A stretch of 25,100 nt of DNA from Atopobiaceae bacterium UBA5363 (GCA_002407925.1 DHPN01000011.1:46421-71520), one strand, 5' to 3'; shown: positions 1 through 7,274, counted from the first letter of the stretch. Program-made: numbers and translations. The notes: generated from the sequence alone by a model not told the origin.

Positions 1-52
1 CAGGGGACTGAAAATCCCCGTGTCAGGGGTTCGATTCCCTTCCCCGCCACCA
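1..52 (+). tRNA. tRNA-Phe (GAA), 5' part outside the window
   Basis: This is the 3' part of a tRNA, cut by the window edge inside the anticodon arm region. The anticodon stem GGGGA/TCCCC (3-7 and 15-19) encloses the seven-base loop CTGAAAA, giving anticodon GAA at 10-12, which reads Phe codons. The T arm has the loop TTCGATT (30-36). The acceptor 3' strand CCCCGCC (42-48) is followed by discriminator A49 and an encoded CCA (50-52). Discriminator A fits tRNA-Phe. The D arm and 5' acceptor strand are not visible, so the acceptor stem cannot be checked. Confidence 0.9.
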
Positions 53-60
53 GAAATGAT

Positions 61-97
61 GCTCCTATCAATGCAACTATTGATAGGAGCTTTTTTT
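61..97 (+). terminator. Rho-independent terminator of the tRNA transcript
   Basis: A perfect 12-bp stem (61-72 with 79-90) closes a six-base loop and is followed by seven T residues at 91-97. It lies eight bases after the encoded CCA, so it ends the tRNA transcript. Confidence 0.92.
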
Positions 98-177
98 GTG
101 CTGAAGGCTCCGCGATCTCTTTTGAATGCGTTTCCGTAGGGATCAGATTGTGAGAGGATCTGTATGAAGCTGTCTTT

Positions 178-393
178 TTGAGCACTGTCGATAGGGGGCA
201 AGTCATATCCGACCGAGATGACAACTGGATTGATCACTACGTTGAATATCGCATAGCGACTGACGTGGGAGGCGATAGCGACAAGCAGGACAAAAAGAAC
301 GACAAGAAAGCCAGCTGCGACGGTTGCCTAACGACGCTTGTGCTTGCTGTCATTGTGCCCATGGCTGTTGGCGGGCTTTTAGCGGCCATCTGA
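178..393 (+). CDS. Small hypothetical membrane-anchored protein; possible frameshift near its start
   Basis: The open frame encodes 71 residues if it starts at TTG 178. The N-terminal two thirds is hydrophilic, with an Asp/Lys-rich stretch (DKQDKKNDKK). A CDGC motif precedes one C-terminal hydrophobic segment of about 20 residues (LTTLVLAVIVPMAVGG), consistent with a single tail-anchored helix. TTG 178 has no ribosome-binding site. In contrast, ATG 164 has a good one (GAGAGGA, 152-158), but its frame stops at 179-181 after five codons. One extra T in the run at 175-179 would join that start to this frame and give a 76-residue protein. It could therefore be a frameshifted gene, a sequencing error in a homopolymer, or chance. 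No family is recognised. Confidence 0.4.
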   Translation: MSTVDRGQVISDRDDNWIDHYVEYRIATDVGGDSDKQDKKNDKKASCDGCLTTLVLAVIVPMAVGGLLAAI

Positions 394-444
394 CCCAGGT
401 TGGTCTTTGCGCTTGGCGGCATGCGCAAGAATGCGAGCATGAGT

Positions 445-490
445 CCTCTCCTCTGCGTGATCCATGAGTAAAACCACGCAGCCGGAGAGG
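445..490. other. Strong hairpin in a gene-free stretch (394-697)
   Basis: CCTCTCC (445-451) pairs with GGAGAGG (484-490), and CTGCGTG (453-459) pairs with CACGCAG (475-481). This gives 14 bp with a small internal loop and a 15-base apical loop. Neither strand has a T-run after it, so it is not a typical terminator. Apart from this and a possible sdpI terminator, I see no gene in 394-697. Confidence 0.5.
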
Positions 491-636
491 AAGTGAAGGA
501 AGGAAGGGACGTCACAGACACCCGTCGAAGGAAGATGACGCCCTTCACCTTCATACTAGCCACAAAATTGCCCTGCTATGCGTGTATGGAGAGAACGCCA
601 CTTGGATGATACAAGGCTTAGCCCAAGCAGAATGAA

Positions 637-680
637 AGCTAAAAATTAGCTGAAAAAAGCAGCTCAGCGGGCTCCTCTGC
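637..680 (-). terminator. Probable terminator of the sdpR-sdpI operon
   Basis: Read on the minus strand after the sdpI stop, a short GC-rich stem (GCAG/CTGC, 659-662 with 677-680) is followed by six T residues (653-658). A second hairpin AGCTAA/TTAGCT (637-651) follows. The first stem is only weakly paired internally, so this is a modest call based mainly on position and the T-run. Confidence 0.4.
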
Positions 681-697
681 GCGCGCCTCACGTGGCT

Positions 698-1381
698 TTA
701 GCGCAGTGTTCCTCGGAAGACCAAGTATGAGTAAACATAGATCCACACGGTTCCGCCGATGACACTTCCCCCGACGACGAAAGGAATCTGGGATGAGGCC
801 CCTAACATGCCCATCAGTATCATGGTGATGCCTATGATGATGAACACGATGCCACACATGCGCTGTGTGCGCTGCCAGGTGCGCTCGTCATCAAGGGCCC
901 AAGGCGTCTTCGCGCCGAACGTGTAATTCTGCCGCACGCAGGGCATGTAGTTGCCCAAGATGATGAAGAGCAGTCCCAAGCCCCCCAAAACGAATATGGT
1001 TATGAAGTTACTGCCCTCGGTGACTAGGTTAAAAGCATACAGCTCGCTGGTCCAGCTGAGCGCTATGAAAAAAATCGTCATGCCGACGACGAAGCCCTTC
1101 CAGACGCGCCAGAACTTCTCGTAGTTGTCTCTTTTCGGATCGATGGAGGGCACCACCCTGAAAAGCAACACCATGACCAGAGGCAGCAGATCAAGAAGAA
1201 GCACCGCGAGCTTGGAGCCGTAGCCGTCGATTTGGCCTGCAGCGTTCCAATGTATTGGCAGCTGATCTGGCATGAAAGGTGAAATGGCCACATGTGCGGC
1301 GAAGTTAACGGCACTGGCGATCGCAAGGCCAATGAGATAACGGTTGTCTAGCTTCTTCTTCGTACCTGGGGTCTGTGTCAT
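698..1381 (-). CDS. SdpI-like integral membrane protein (DUF1648 + SdpI domains)
   Basis: This 227-residue, mainly hydrophobic protein has the SdpI layout. The N-terminal DUF1648-type segment carries LPIHWNAAGQIDGYGSK after the first membrane helix. The C-terminal SdpI segment carries GNYMPCVRQNYTFGAKTPW and then ERTWQRTQR, with about six predicted membrane helices. In Bacillus subtilis, SdpI is the immunity protein and receptor for the SdpC toxin and sequesters the repressor SdpR at the membrane. Here no sdpABC toxin genes are nearby, so the ligand is unknown. The start at 1381 is chosen because ATGA overlaps the stop of the upstream repressor gene and AGGGAGA lies just upstream. A longer frame to 1426 would run deep into that gene and is unlikely. 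Confidence 0.85.
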   Translation of the reverse strand: MTQTPGTKKKLDNRYLIGLAIASAVNFAAHVAISPFMPDQLPIHWNAAGQIDGYGSKLAVLLLDLLPLVMVLLFRVVPSIDPKRDNYEKFWRVWKGFVVGMTIFFIALSWTSELYAFNLVTEGSNFITIFVLGGLGLLFIILGNYMPCVRQNYTFGAKTPWALDDERTWQRTQRMCGIVFIIIGITMILMGMLGASSQIPFVVGGSVIGGTVWIYVYSYLVFRGTLR

Positions 1382-1659
1382 GACCGTTTCTCCCTTGCTT
1401 GCGCGTCTGAAAAGTCTATGAGCCATTTCATGAGTTCTTGGAAGATGGTTTCATTGAGGTGGTAGACGATGGTGCGCCCGTCCCGCTCATCGCTGATCAA
1501 GCCAGCTCTTTTCAAGATGGCGAGGTGGTTGCTGATGGAGGGCTTGGAGATGTCAAAACCGTCTGCGATCTGGCCAGCATTGAGGTCACCATGGCTCAGG
1601 CGCGAGAGGATCTCTCGTCTCACAGGGCTTGCGAGGGCTTTGAAAACCTCTCCGTTCAT
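1378..1659 (-). CDS. ArsR/SmtB-family transcriptional repressor (SdpR-like)
   Basis: This 93-residue winged-helix regulator starts MNGEVFKALASPVRREIL, typical of the ArsR/SdpR group. The recognition-helix region reads DISKPSISNHLAILKRAGLI, and the wing reads ERDGRTIVYHL. I see no obvious metal-binding Cys pair, which favours the SdpR type over metal sensors. The ATG at 1659 follows a strong GGAGGA with a six-base gap; a GTG at 1674 in the same frame overlaps that site and is rejected. The stop overlaps the next start (ATGA), so this gene and the SdpI-like gene are translationally coupled. By analogy with SdpR/SdpI it probably represses its own operon, with the membrane partner relieving repression. 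Confidence 0.88.
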   Translation of the reverse strand: MNGEVFKALASPVRREILSRLSHGDLNAGQIADGFDISKPSISNHLAILKRAGLISDERDGRTIVYHLNETIFQELMKWLIDFSDAQAREKRS

Positions 1660-1726
1660 AGCCTTTTCCTCCACTTATGACAGCCCCTTGACCGCGCTTC
1701 CAATGTGAGCTTCCATCTCTCGCAGC

Positions 1727-1756
1727 ATGATATTTAGAAATATAGCTAAATGTCAA
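1727..1756 (-). promoter_or_regulatory. Promoter of the ArsR-sdpI operon with operator-like inverted repeat
   Basis: On the minus strand, -35 TTGACA (1751-1756) and -10 TATCAT (1727-1732) are separated by 18 bases. The spacer holds an inverted repeat ATTTAG-N8-CTAAAT (1732-1751 on the plus strand). An ArsR-type dimer bound there would block RNA polymerase. The predicted transcription start is near 1720, about 60 bases upstream of the repressor ATG. Confidence 0.65.
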
Positions 1757-1958
1757 ATTAAACTCAATGGCTTTGGGCGCCTGTCGGGCTTATATCGCAC
1801 TTGGGTGCAACAGCATGCCGCAGTTGAGTGCAGTGACGCCTTTATGCAGGGACTTCAAGACAAGGCAGGCCTTTGCTTCTTTAGCGGCGCGCGAGGTGCT
1901 AGGGTACATATGACACGGATGCGCAGGAAAGGGCACTGGCGCGCAGGAAAGAGCGAAG

Positions 1959-3035
1959 ATGGATTTTGACGATGGCGAGGTTGTCAAGCTGCTCGGTAGG
2001 CTTTCGAACGCGAAGGCCCCCTCAGGCTTCGAAGACGAGACGATCGGTGTCGTACGTGACTTTTGCGCCGGATGGGCGCAGGTGGAGGAGAACTCCCTGC
2101 GCGACGGTTTCATTGTGCCATCCAACTTCAGTGGCGAAAAGCCGGTGCTGATGTTCGACGCCCATGGCGACGAGGTCGGTTGCATGGTTAAGGCGATACG
2201 CCAGAACGGCACGATGAGCTTTGTTGAGCTCGGTCGCTTCGCGGCGGGTACGCTTGCGGGCCAAGACGTGTATGTGCATGCGACGGATGGCAGGTGGGTG
2301 CATGGCGTCGTTGGCGTGAAGCCGCCCCACTTCATGAGCGCTGCCGAGAAAGACGCTGGCACAGCTCCTGAGCTCATCCTTGATGTCGGAGCCACATCGC
2401 GTGCAGATGCTCTCGAGCGCTTTTGCATGGGCATAGGGGAACCTGTCGTGTCTGCAACTGAGTTCTCCTTTGACGGTAGGACGGGCATCGCCGTCGGCAA
2501 GGCGTTTGACTGCCGGGCAGGGGTGTGCGCCTTGCTGCTGGCGTTGCGCGAGCTTTCCTCTCGCGCTGACCTGGCATTTGATGTCGTCGCCTCTATCTCC
2601 GGGCAAGAGGAGGTGGGGGAACGTGGCGTGGCTGCCGCAGCGCGGCGCTTCTCTCCCATGCTCGCCTACATGTTTGAGGGCTGCCCTGCAGATGACACGT
2701 TTGTGCAGGGAGATGAGGTCCAAACTGCACTGCGACAAGGGCCCATGCTGCGCTACTTCGATCGCTGTATGATTACCAATCCACGCTACCAGCGCTTCGT
2801 ACTTGCAGTCGCCCGAAAGCTTCACCTCCCGCATCAGGTGTCGGTTCGCAGCGGCGGTGGCACTGACGGCGGTCCTGTCCATCTTATGGACATCCCCTGC
2901 GTGGTGGCAGGGGTACCGTGTCGCTATATCCATGCAGGGACGGCGATTTGTGCGCTCGAGGACGTCGAGAGCTCAGCTTCTCTTGCTGTTGGGGTGGCGT
3001 CTGCGTTGACAGAGGAGATTGCGCGTGGGTTTTGA
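1959..3035 (+). CDS. M42-family metallopeptidase (glutamyl/leucyl aminopeptidase type)
   Basis: This 358-residue protein has the M42 (FrvX/PepA-like) signature for a two-zinc cytoplasmic aminopeptidase. Visible residues are H69 and D71 in FDAHGDEVG, bridging D184 in GKAFDCRAG, the catalytic and metal-binding pair E217-E218 in SGQEEVGERG, and a C-terminal His in PCRYIHAG. SGGGTDGGPVHL upstream of that His is also typical. The family removes N-terminal residues from peptides and forms large tetrahedral assemblies. The ATG at 1959 follows AGGAAAG. A 14-base near-repeat starting GCGCAGGAAAG lies at 1921 and 1941, so the Shine-Dalgarno region is duplicated. The SGNH hydrolase gene starts 27 bases downstream, probably in the same operon. 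Confidence 0.88.
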   Translation: MDFDDGEVVKLLGRLSNAKAPSGFEDETIGVVRDFCAGWAQVEENSLRDGFIVPSNFSGEKPVLMFDAHGDEVGCMVKAIRQNGTMSFVELGRFAAGTLAGQDVYVHATDGRWVHGVVGVKPPHFMSAAEKDAGTAPELILDVGATSRADALERFCMGIGEPVVSATEFSFDGRTGIAVGKAFDCRAGVCALLLALRELSSRADLAFDVVASISGQEEVGERGVAAAARRFSPMLAYMFEGCPADDTFVQGDEVQTALRQGPMLRYFDRCMITNPRYQRFVLAVARKLHLPHQVSVRSGGGTDGGPVHLMDIPCVVAGVPCRYIHAGTAICALEDVESSASLAVGVASALTEEIARGF

Positions 3036-3062
3036 GTCTGGTCGTCCGGATGGGAGAGACGC

Positions 3063-4217
3063 ATGGCCCTGTGTGACATGGTGAGAAGTGGGCAGACCGC
3101 GGGGCTTGTGTCATGCGCGGCTTCTGACCTTTTGCATGGCTGCGTCTACAGGGAGTCACTTGACGACGGCTGGATTCGGCCGTGGCGTCTGATGCCTTCC
3201 CAAGTTCGGGCGCTTGGCAGCTGCCTGGCATGGCACCCGGGGCTCTTCAGGCAAATGGCGCGCGCGAGCTCCGGTGTCTTCTTGGAGGTCGAGACAGACT
3301 CGAGCGAGTTGGCGCTGGAGGTCCACCTGGATGGGGAGCCGAGTGGGACAAGATCTGTGCTTGCTTATGTGGAAGCTGCGGCCGTTGTTGCCCTTGATGG
3401 CATCGCGTGCGAAATTGACGGCTGCGCCTGTCCTCCTCGCCTTGATGAGGGTATCGTGGGCATCTCCCTTGATGCGCCGCAGGGCTTGCCGAAAAAGTGG
3501 GCAACTCCGCCGCTGCCGGGCTTCGGCAGGCGCCACAATGTGCGCATTTGGCTTCCGTGCCTGCGCGGTTGCACGGTGCGTAAGGTATGGGGCGACGGCA
3601 GTGTGCTTTTGCCCGTCGCGCCACGGCGTCAGCTTCTTGTGCTGGGCGATTCGATTGCGCAGGGCTTCGTAGCGGGCAACCCGGCTTGCACGTGGCCTGC
3701 CCTGCTTGCCAAGTCACTCGGCTTTGATGCCATAAACCAAGGCATCGGCGGGCAGGTCTTTCAGCAGAGCTCCCTCACGGGGCTTGCCGGCCTCGCCGAC
3801 CTGGAAGCGATCGTGATTGAATTCGGGGCTAACTATCGCTATGAGCGCTGCTTTCGGGAGCAGGTCATCCGCGATGCAAAGGCGTACCTCGGCGAGGTAG
3901 CGGGGCTTTGGCCGCAGGTCCCTTGCTGGGTGCTGACGCCATTTTGGCATGACGAGGACGTCTGGCCGACAAACGCGAAGAGTTGCTTTTCGGAGGTGGC
4001 AAGCATTGTCGCCGAGACGACCTTGGCTCATCCTCCGATGTATCTCGTTGACGGGATGGGCTTGCTCGACCCAGACCAGTCATTGCTTGCTGACGGTTTT
4101 GAGCATCCTAACGACCAAGGCTCCGTCCAGATCGCAGAGCGCCTTGCCAAGATTATGTGCGCTGACCTTTCGAAGGCCACCCATGAACAGGGGCAGCCAC
4201 AGCCGCCAGTGGCATGA
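3063..4217 (+). CDS. SGNH/GDSL-family hydrolase with N-terminal beta domain
   Basis: This 384-residue protein has a beta-rich N-terminal region (about residues 15-185) and a C-terminal SGNH domain. Block I is LLVLGDSIAQGF with nucleophile S197. Block II is INQGIGGQ with the oxyanion Gly. Block III is FGANY with N257. Block V is LADGFEHPND, giving the Asp/His pair D344 and H348. This arrangement resembles two-domain GDSL_3-type esterases that deacylate sugars or glycans; the substrate cannot be read from sequence. No signal peptide is visible, so it is probably cytoplasmic. The ATG at 3063 follows GGGAGAG, 27 bases after the M42 gene. Confidence 0.82.
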   Translation: MALCDMVRSGQTAGLVSCAASDLLHGCVYRESLDDGWIRPWRLMPSQVRALGSCLAWHPGLFRQMARASSGVFLEVETDSSELALEVHLDGEPSGTRSVLAYVEAAAVVALDGIACEIDGCACPPRLDEGIVGISLDAPQGLPKKWATPPLPGFGRRHNVRIWLPCLRGCTVRKVWGDGSVLLPVAPRRQLLVLGDSIAQGFVAGNPACTWPALLAKSLGFDAINQGIGGQVFQQSSLTGLAGLADLEAIVIEFGANYRYERCFREQVIRDAKAYLGEVAGLWPQVPCWVLTPFWHDEDVWPTNAKSCFSEVASIVAETTLAHPPMYLVDGMGLLDPDQSLLADGFEHPNDQGSVQIAERLAKIMCADLSKATHEQGQPQPPVA

Positions 4218-4238
4218 CTGCCCTGCACCCGTGTGACA

Positions 4239-4266
4239 TGATCGCGCCACGCCAGTGGCTTGATCA
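4239..4266 (+). other. Hairpin just after the SGNH hydrolase gene
   Basis: TGATC (4239-4243) pairs with GATCA (4262-4266), and CCAC (4247-4250) pairs with GTGG (4255-4258), separated by a symmetrical three-base internal loop. It lies 22 bases after the stop codon. No T-run follows, so it may be a 3'-end stabiliser or a weak terminator. Confidence 0.35.
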
Positions 4267-4342
4267 CGGTGTACATATGCTATTTATGGCCGTAACGTAC
4301 CAGCAGTCGCACTCACTGGGCGTGGCAGATAGGTGCTTGCAC

Positions 4343-4381
4343 AAAAAAAGCTCAGCATCCCAAGTGGGACACCGAGCTTTT
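4343..4381 (-). terminator. Rho-independent terminator of the ferritin gene, possibly bidirectional
   Basis: AGCTC/GAGCT (4349-4353 with 4374-4378) and an inner TCCC/GGGA form the stem. On the minus strand it is followed by seven T residues (4343-4349). On the plus strand a short TTTT follows, so it may also stop transcription from the SGNH hydrolase gene. Confidence 0.85.
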
Positions 4382-4413
4382 GACCATGGTAGGACATCAA
4401 GTGGAAAGCTAAC

Positions 4414-4929
4414 TCACATTGGCATCGTAGGTGCAACAAAGGTGCGGGTCTGATACTCACGATCGAGTGCGTACAGGCCACGAGAATCGCTGCCGAACAG
4501 CTCCTGATTCTTGACCATCTCGGTGGCGTTGGCCTCCTCCTCGCCCTGCTCCTTGACGAACCAGTCGAGCAGCTGCATGGTGCGGAAGTCGTTTACCCCT
4601 TTTGCGACGGCGTAGCAATCATTGATGCTAGCGGTGATGTAACGCTCGTGCTCAAGACCATCTTTCAAAGGATCCATGTCGCTTGCGAAGGTCTTGTCCG
4701 GCTGGGCGATGGCGAGCATCTTGACCGAGACATCGTTGTCAAGCAGGTAGCGACGCAAGATCTTGGCGTGAGCTATCTCTTCTTGAACTTGGATCATGTA
4801 CCAGTTCGCAAACCCCTTGAGGCCACGCTCCTCGTAGTAGTCTGCGAATGTGAGGTACAGGTATGCCGAATAGAATTCCTTGTTGATCTGCTTGTTGAGA
4901 ACATCAGCGACTTTTTTGTCCAGTGCCAT
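4414..4929 (-). CDS. ftnA: Ferritin (bacterial non-haem ferritin)
   Basis: This 171-residue iron-storage protein is expected to form a 24-subunit shell in the cytoplasm, oxidising Fe(II) and storing the mineral. Ferroxidase ligands are visible as E18, E51 and H54 (in EEIAHAK), E95 and E127, with E130-E131 as the extra site. These match the Escherichia coli FtnA pattern shifted by one residue. The protein has the four-helix length and no haem-ligand Met typical of bacterioferritin in the expected place. The ATG at 4929 follows GGAAGGAAAG. An upstream in-frame start at 4974 has no ribosome-binding site. It is monocistronic and divergent from rapZ. Confidence 0.93.
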   Translation of the reverse strand: MALDKKVADVLNKQINKEFYSAYLYLTFADYYEERGLKGFANWYMIQVQEEIAHAKILRRYLLDNDVSVKMLAIAQPDKTFASDMDPLKDGLEHERYITASINDCYAVAKGVNDFRTMQLLDWFVKEQGEEEANATEMVKNQELFGSDSRGLYALDREYQTRTFVAPTMPM

Positions 4930-4973
4930 GATCTTTCCTTCCAAGTCATACCGCGGTTTACATCGACCACTCA

Positions 4974-5003
4974 TTGACCAATGGGTTAATCTAGGTTTAC
5001 ATA
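4974..5003 (+). promoter_or_regulatory. Possible rapZ-direction promoter overlapping an inverted repeat
   Basis: TTGACC (4974-4979) and TACATA (4998-5003) are 18 bases apart, pointing towards rapZ. The -35 box lies within an imperfect palindrome ATTGACC-N4-GGTTAAT (about 4973-4990), which also lies upstream of the divergent ferritin gene. The -10 match is only partial and the leader would be about 140 bases, so this is tentative. Confidence 0.3.
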
Positions 5004-5150
5004 TACCCCTCTGCGGCGTTTTTATCGCGAACTTTTTTCATTTAGGGAGAGCCTCCACCATCTTTTCAGGACCTTGCAACTACGGGCAGCTGCGCTTAGC
5101 CGGAGAGTGTACAGTAGAATGGTCAGAGCCGCGAGAGGCGAGGGAGGGCC

Positions 5151-6092
5151 ATGGCTGACGAAAACAAGAGCTTGCGCACTGCCGCCAGGGCCGACCGAAT
5201 TTCTGACGTCGTCGTGATCACGGGAATGTCAGGAAGTGGGCGAACCCAGGCCCTGCACGTGTTCGAAGACATGGGCTACTACTGCATTGACAATCTTCCG
5301 CCGGGTCTTATCCTGCAGCTCTCTCATATCGTCGGCATCAACAACGGTGTCGGGCGCCACCTTGCCGTGACCTGCGACTTGCGCAGCCAAGGTCTCTTCG
5401 ACGAGCTTGATGGGGCCCTCGCGGACCTCGCAAACCATGACATCAGCTACAAGGTGCTCTTCCTTGACTGCGCCGATGACGTGCTGTATCGGCGCTACGA
5501 CGAGAATCGTCGCCGGCATCCGCTGCAGGTCTCCGGTGAGACGGTCGAGCACGCAATCGAGAGGGAGCGCAAGCAGCTGGTGAGCGTGCGCGCACGGGCG
5601 GACCTTGTGATCGACACCTCGCGCATGCGCACAGCTACGCTGCGCGCGCGTATCCGCCGCAGCTTCTCGGAGCTTGCAGAAGAGCAACTAATGGACGTCA
5701 ACGTGTTTTCCTTCGGCTTCAAGCACGGCTTGCCCGTAGAGGCTGACCTGATGATGGACGTGCGCTTTTTGCCGAACCCCTTCTACGACCCAGAGATGCG
5801 CAATCTCACCGGCAACGACGAGAAGGTCGCGCGCTACGTGCTGGAGCATCCGACCACCAAGAAGTTCATGGACGCATGGGAGCGCCTGCTCGACGTCGTG
5901 CTACCGGGCTATGTGGCCGAGGGCAAGCCTGTGCTCTCGATCGCCATTGGCTGCACAGGCGGGCAGCATCGCAGTGTGGCCATTGCCAACGCCACAGCCG
6001 ACTATCTCAAGGGCCGTGGCTATCGCGTTGCACTCTCCCATCGCGACCTCGCTCTTGTCGTGCCGCGCCATGGCGAGAGCGATGCCAACTGA
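5151..6092 (+). CDS. rapZ: RNase adapter protein RapZ / YvcJ family nucleotide-binding protein
   Basis: This 313-residue protein carries the family P-loop GMSGSGRT (residues 25-32) followed by YYCIDNLPP. The C-terminal half has FSFGFKHGLP, DVRFLPNPFY and AIGCTGGQHRSVAIA, all diagnostic of RapZ. In Escherichia coli, RapZ delivers the GlmZ RNA to RNase E and senses amino-sugar precursor levels. In Gram-positive bacteria the role of this GTP/ATP-binding protein is less defined. The P-loop Lys is Arg31, which I recall as usual in actinobacterial homologues, so it is not a defect. The ATG at 5151 follows GGGAGG. The whiA gene starts 12 bases after the stop. Confidence 0.95.
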   Translation: MADENKSLRTAARADRISDVVVITGMSGSGRTQALHVFEDMGYYCIDNLPPGLILQLSHIVGINNGVGRHLAVTCDLRSQGLFDELDGALADLANHDISYKVLFLDCADDVLYRRYDENRRRHPLQVSGETVEHAIERERKQLVSVRARADLVIDTSRMRTATLRARIRRSFSELAEEQLMDVNVFSFGFKHGLPVEADLMMDVRFLPNPFYDPEMRNLTGNDEKVARYVLEHPTTKKFMDAWERLLDVVLPGYVAEGKPVLSIAIGCTGGQHRSVAIANATADYLKGRGYRVALSHRDLALVVPRHGESDAN

Positions 6093-6104
6093 ACGGGGCT
6101 GTGT

Positions 6105-7049
6105 ATGTCCTTTACTGCCCAGGTGAAAGATGAGCTGTCGCGCGTTGGGGGTAGCTGCCCGGATTGCCCGTATGCCGAGCTCTCGGCTATTGTGCGCGTT
6201 TGTGGGACGCTTTCCTTCCATGGCTCAGGCAGTTGGTCGCTGCGCGTCGCGACTGAGACCGGTGCTGTGGCGCGCACGATGATCAAGCTCACGCATGAGC
6301 TCTTTGATCTTGAGACGCCACTGACGGTGCGCCGCTCGAATTTGCATAAGTCTCACAACTATCTGATCGAGATACGCGACCAAGACGCCCTTGAGGCGGC
6401 ACTCATGCGGCTTGGGGTTCTTGAGAGCGGCAGGGGGCTCACGCCTGGCCTTCCCGAAGGACTGCTCGGTCGTCGCTGCTGTCAGCAAGCCTACCTGCGC
6501 GGCGCTTTCATGGCGGGGGGCTTTGTGTCAGATCCGCGAGGAGACTTTCACCTCGAGATCGCCGTCTCTGGCGAGCCGTTGGCTGAGGGGCTGCGCGACC
6601 TCGCTGCTTCTCTCGGTGTCTCTACGCACCTCAATCATCGCCGTGGAGCCTACGTGGTCTACCTTAAGAGCTTCGAGGGAGTGGTGAAGCTCCTCGTAGC
6701 CATGGGCGCAGAGCGCTCGGCCTTGGCCGTCTCCCAGGTCCGCCGGGTGAAGACTCTCAAAAACGATGTGAACCGCCGAGTGAACGCAGAGATGGCAAAT
6801 CAGGGCCGCTCGACGATGGCCGCCGCCGACCAGGCGATATTGGTTTCCCGTGCGATGCGCGAGATAGGGTTGCATGCGCTTCCGCCGGCCCTGAGGGAGT
6901 TTTGTATCCTGCGCCGCTCACACCCTGAGCTGTCTCTTGCGGCGCTGGGGAAGCTCTGTGACCCGCCGGTCGGCAAGTCTGCTATGCATCATCGCGTCCT
7001 GCGCCTGACCGAACTCGTCGAGCAGGCCGAGGGGCAGCAGGGCGACTGA
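6105..7049 (+). CDS. whiA: DNA-binding protein WhiA
   Basis: This 314-residue protein is a WhiA sporulation/cell-division regulator homologue. The N-terminal half is a degenerate LAGLIDADG homing-endonuclease fold (CQQAYLRGAFMAGGFVSDP region). The C-terminal helix-turn-helix includes LREFCILRRSHPELSLAALG and VGKSAMHHRVLRL. In Streptomyces, WhiA works with WhiB to switch on septation genes. In non-sporulating relatives it affects division and chromosome segregation. It is co-directional with rapZ at a 12-base gap, the conserved rapZ-whiA pairing. The yvcK gene often found between them is absent here. The ribosome-binding site before ATG 6105 is weak (GGGG), which suggests coupling to rapZ translation. 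Confidence 0.95.
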   Translation: MSFTAQVKDELSRVGGSCPDCPYAELSAIVRVCGTLSFHGSGSWSLRVATETGAVARTMIKLTHELFDLETPLTVRRSNLHKSHNYLIEIRDQDALEAALMRLGVLESGRGLTPGLPEGLLGRRCCQQAYLRGAFMAGGFVSDPRGDFHLEIAVSGEPLAEGLRDLAASLGVSTHLNHRRGAYVVYLKSFEGVVKLLVAMGAERSALAVSQVRRVKTLKNDVNRRVNAEMANQGRSTMAAADQAILVSRAMREIGLHALPPALREFCILRRSHPELSLAALGKLCDPPVGKSAMHHRVLRLTELVEQAEGQQGD

Positions 7050-7190
7050 GCTTTTAAGCAGGTCTGCTGATCGCTGGCAGCTTTCGAACAGGGCAGGCGG
7101 CTGCTAATAGTTGACTACCATTTGAAGGTCAATCAATGCTTTGGCGATTTTTTTCACCGTAGAACGCTAACGTTGCGTCTCTGCTTGGGT

Positions 7191-7225
7191 AAGTCGGGTA
7201 CTATTTATATGTATGTAGAAGCAAA
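7191..7225 (+). promoter_or_regulatory. Possible gap-operon promoter region
   Basis: In the 225 bases between whiA and gapA, a TTGGGT box near 7193 and TATGTA near 7216 are about 17 bases apart. Upstream, AACG-CTAA-CGTT forms a small inverted repeat near 7162-7174. The matches are poor and no regulator can be named. The size of the gap and the strong start of gapA argue for a promoter somewhere here. Confidence 0.25.
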
Positions 7226-7274
7226 GGCCATGTGCTGGGGATGGGCCCTGGGTGGCTTTGTGAAAGGAGAGAGC

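Noticed and set aside
2022..2933. Long minus-strand open frame opposite the M42 peptidase
   Set aside because: It is antisense to a gene with intact catalytic motifs, has no family-like features, and is a by-product of GC-rich codon use.
5223..5246. Defective RapZ P-loop because Lys is replaced by Arg
   Set aside because: Arg at this position is, as I recall, usual in actinobacterial homologues, so it is a lineage feature and not a loss of function.
7122..7274. 51-residue N-terminal extension of gapA
   Set aside because: The ATG at 7275 has a strong ribosome-binding site and gives the standard GAPDH N-terminus; the extension matches no family.
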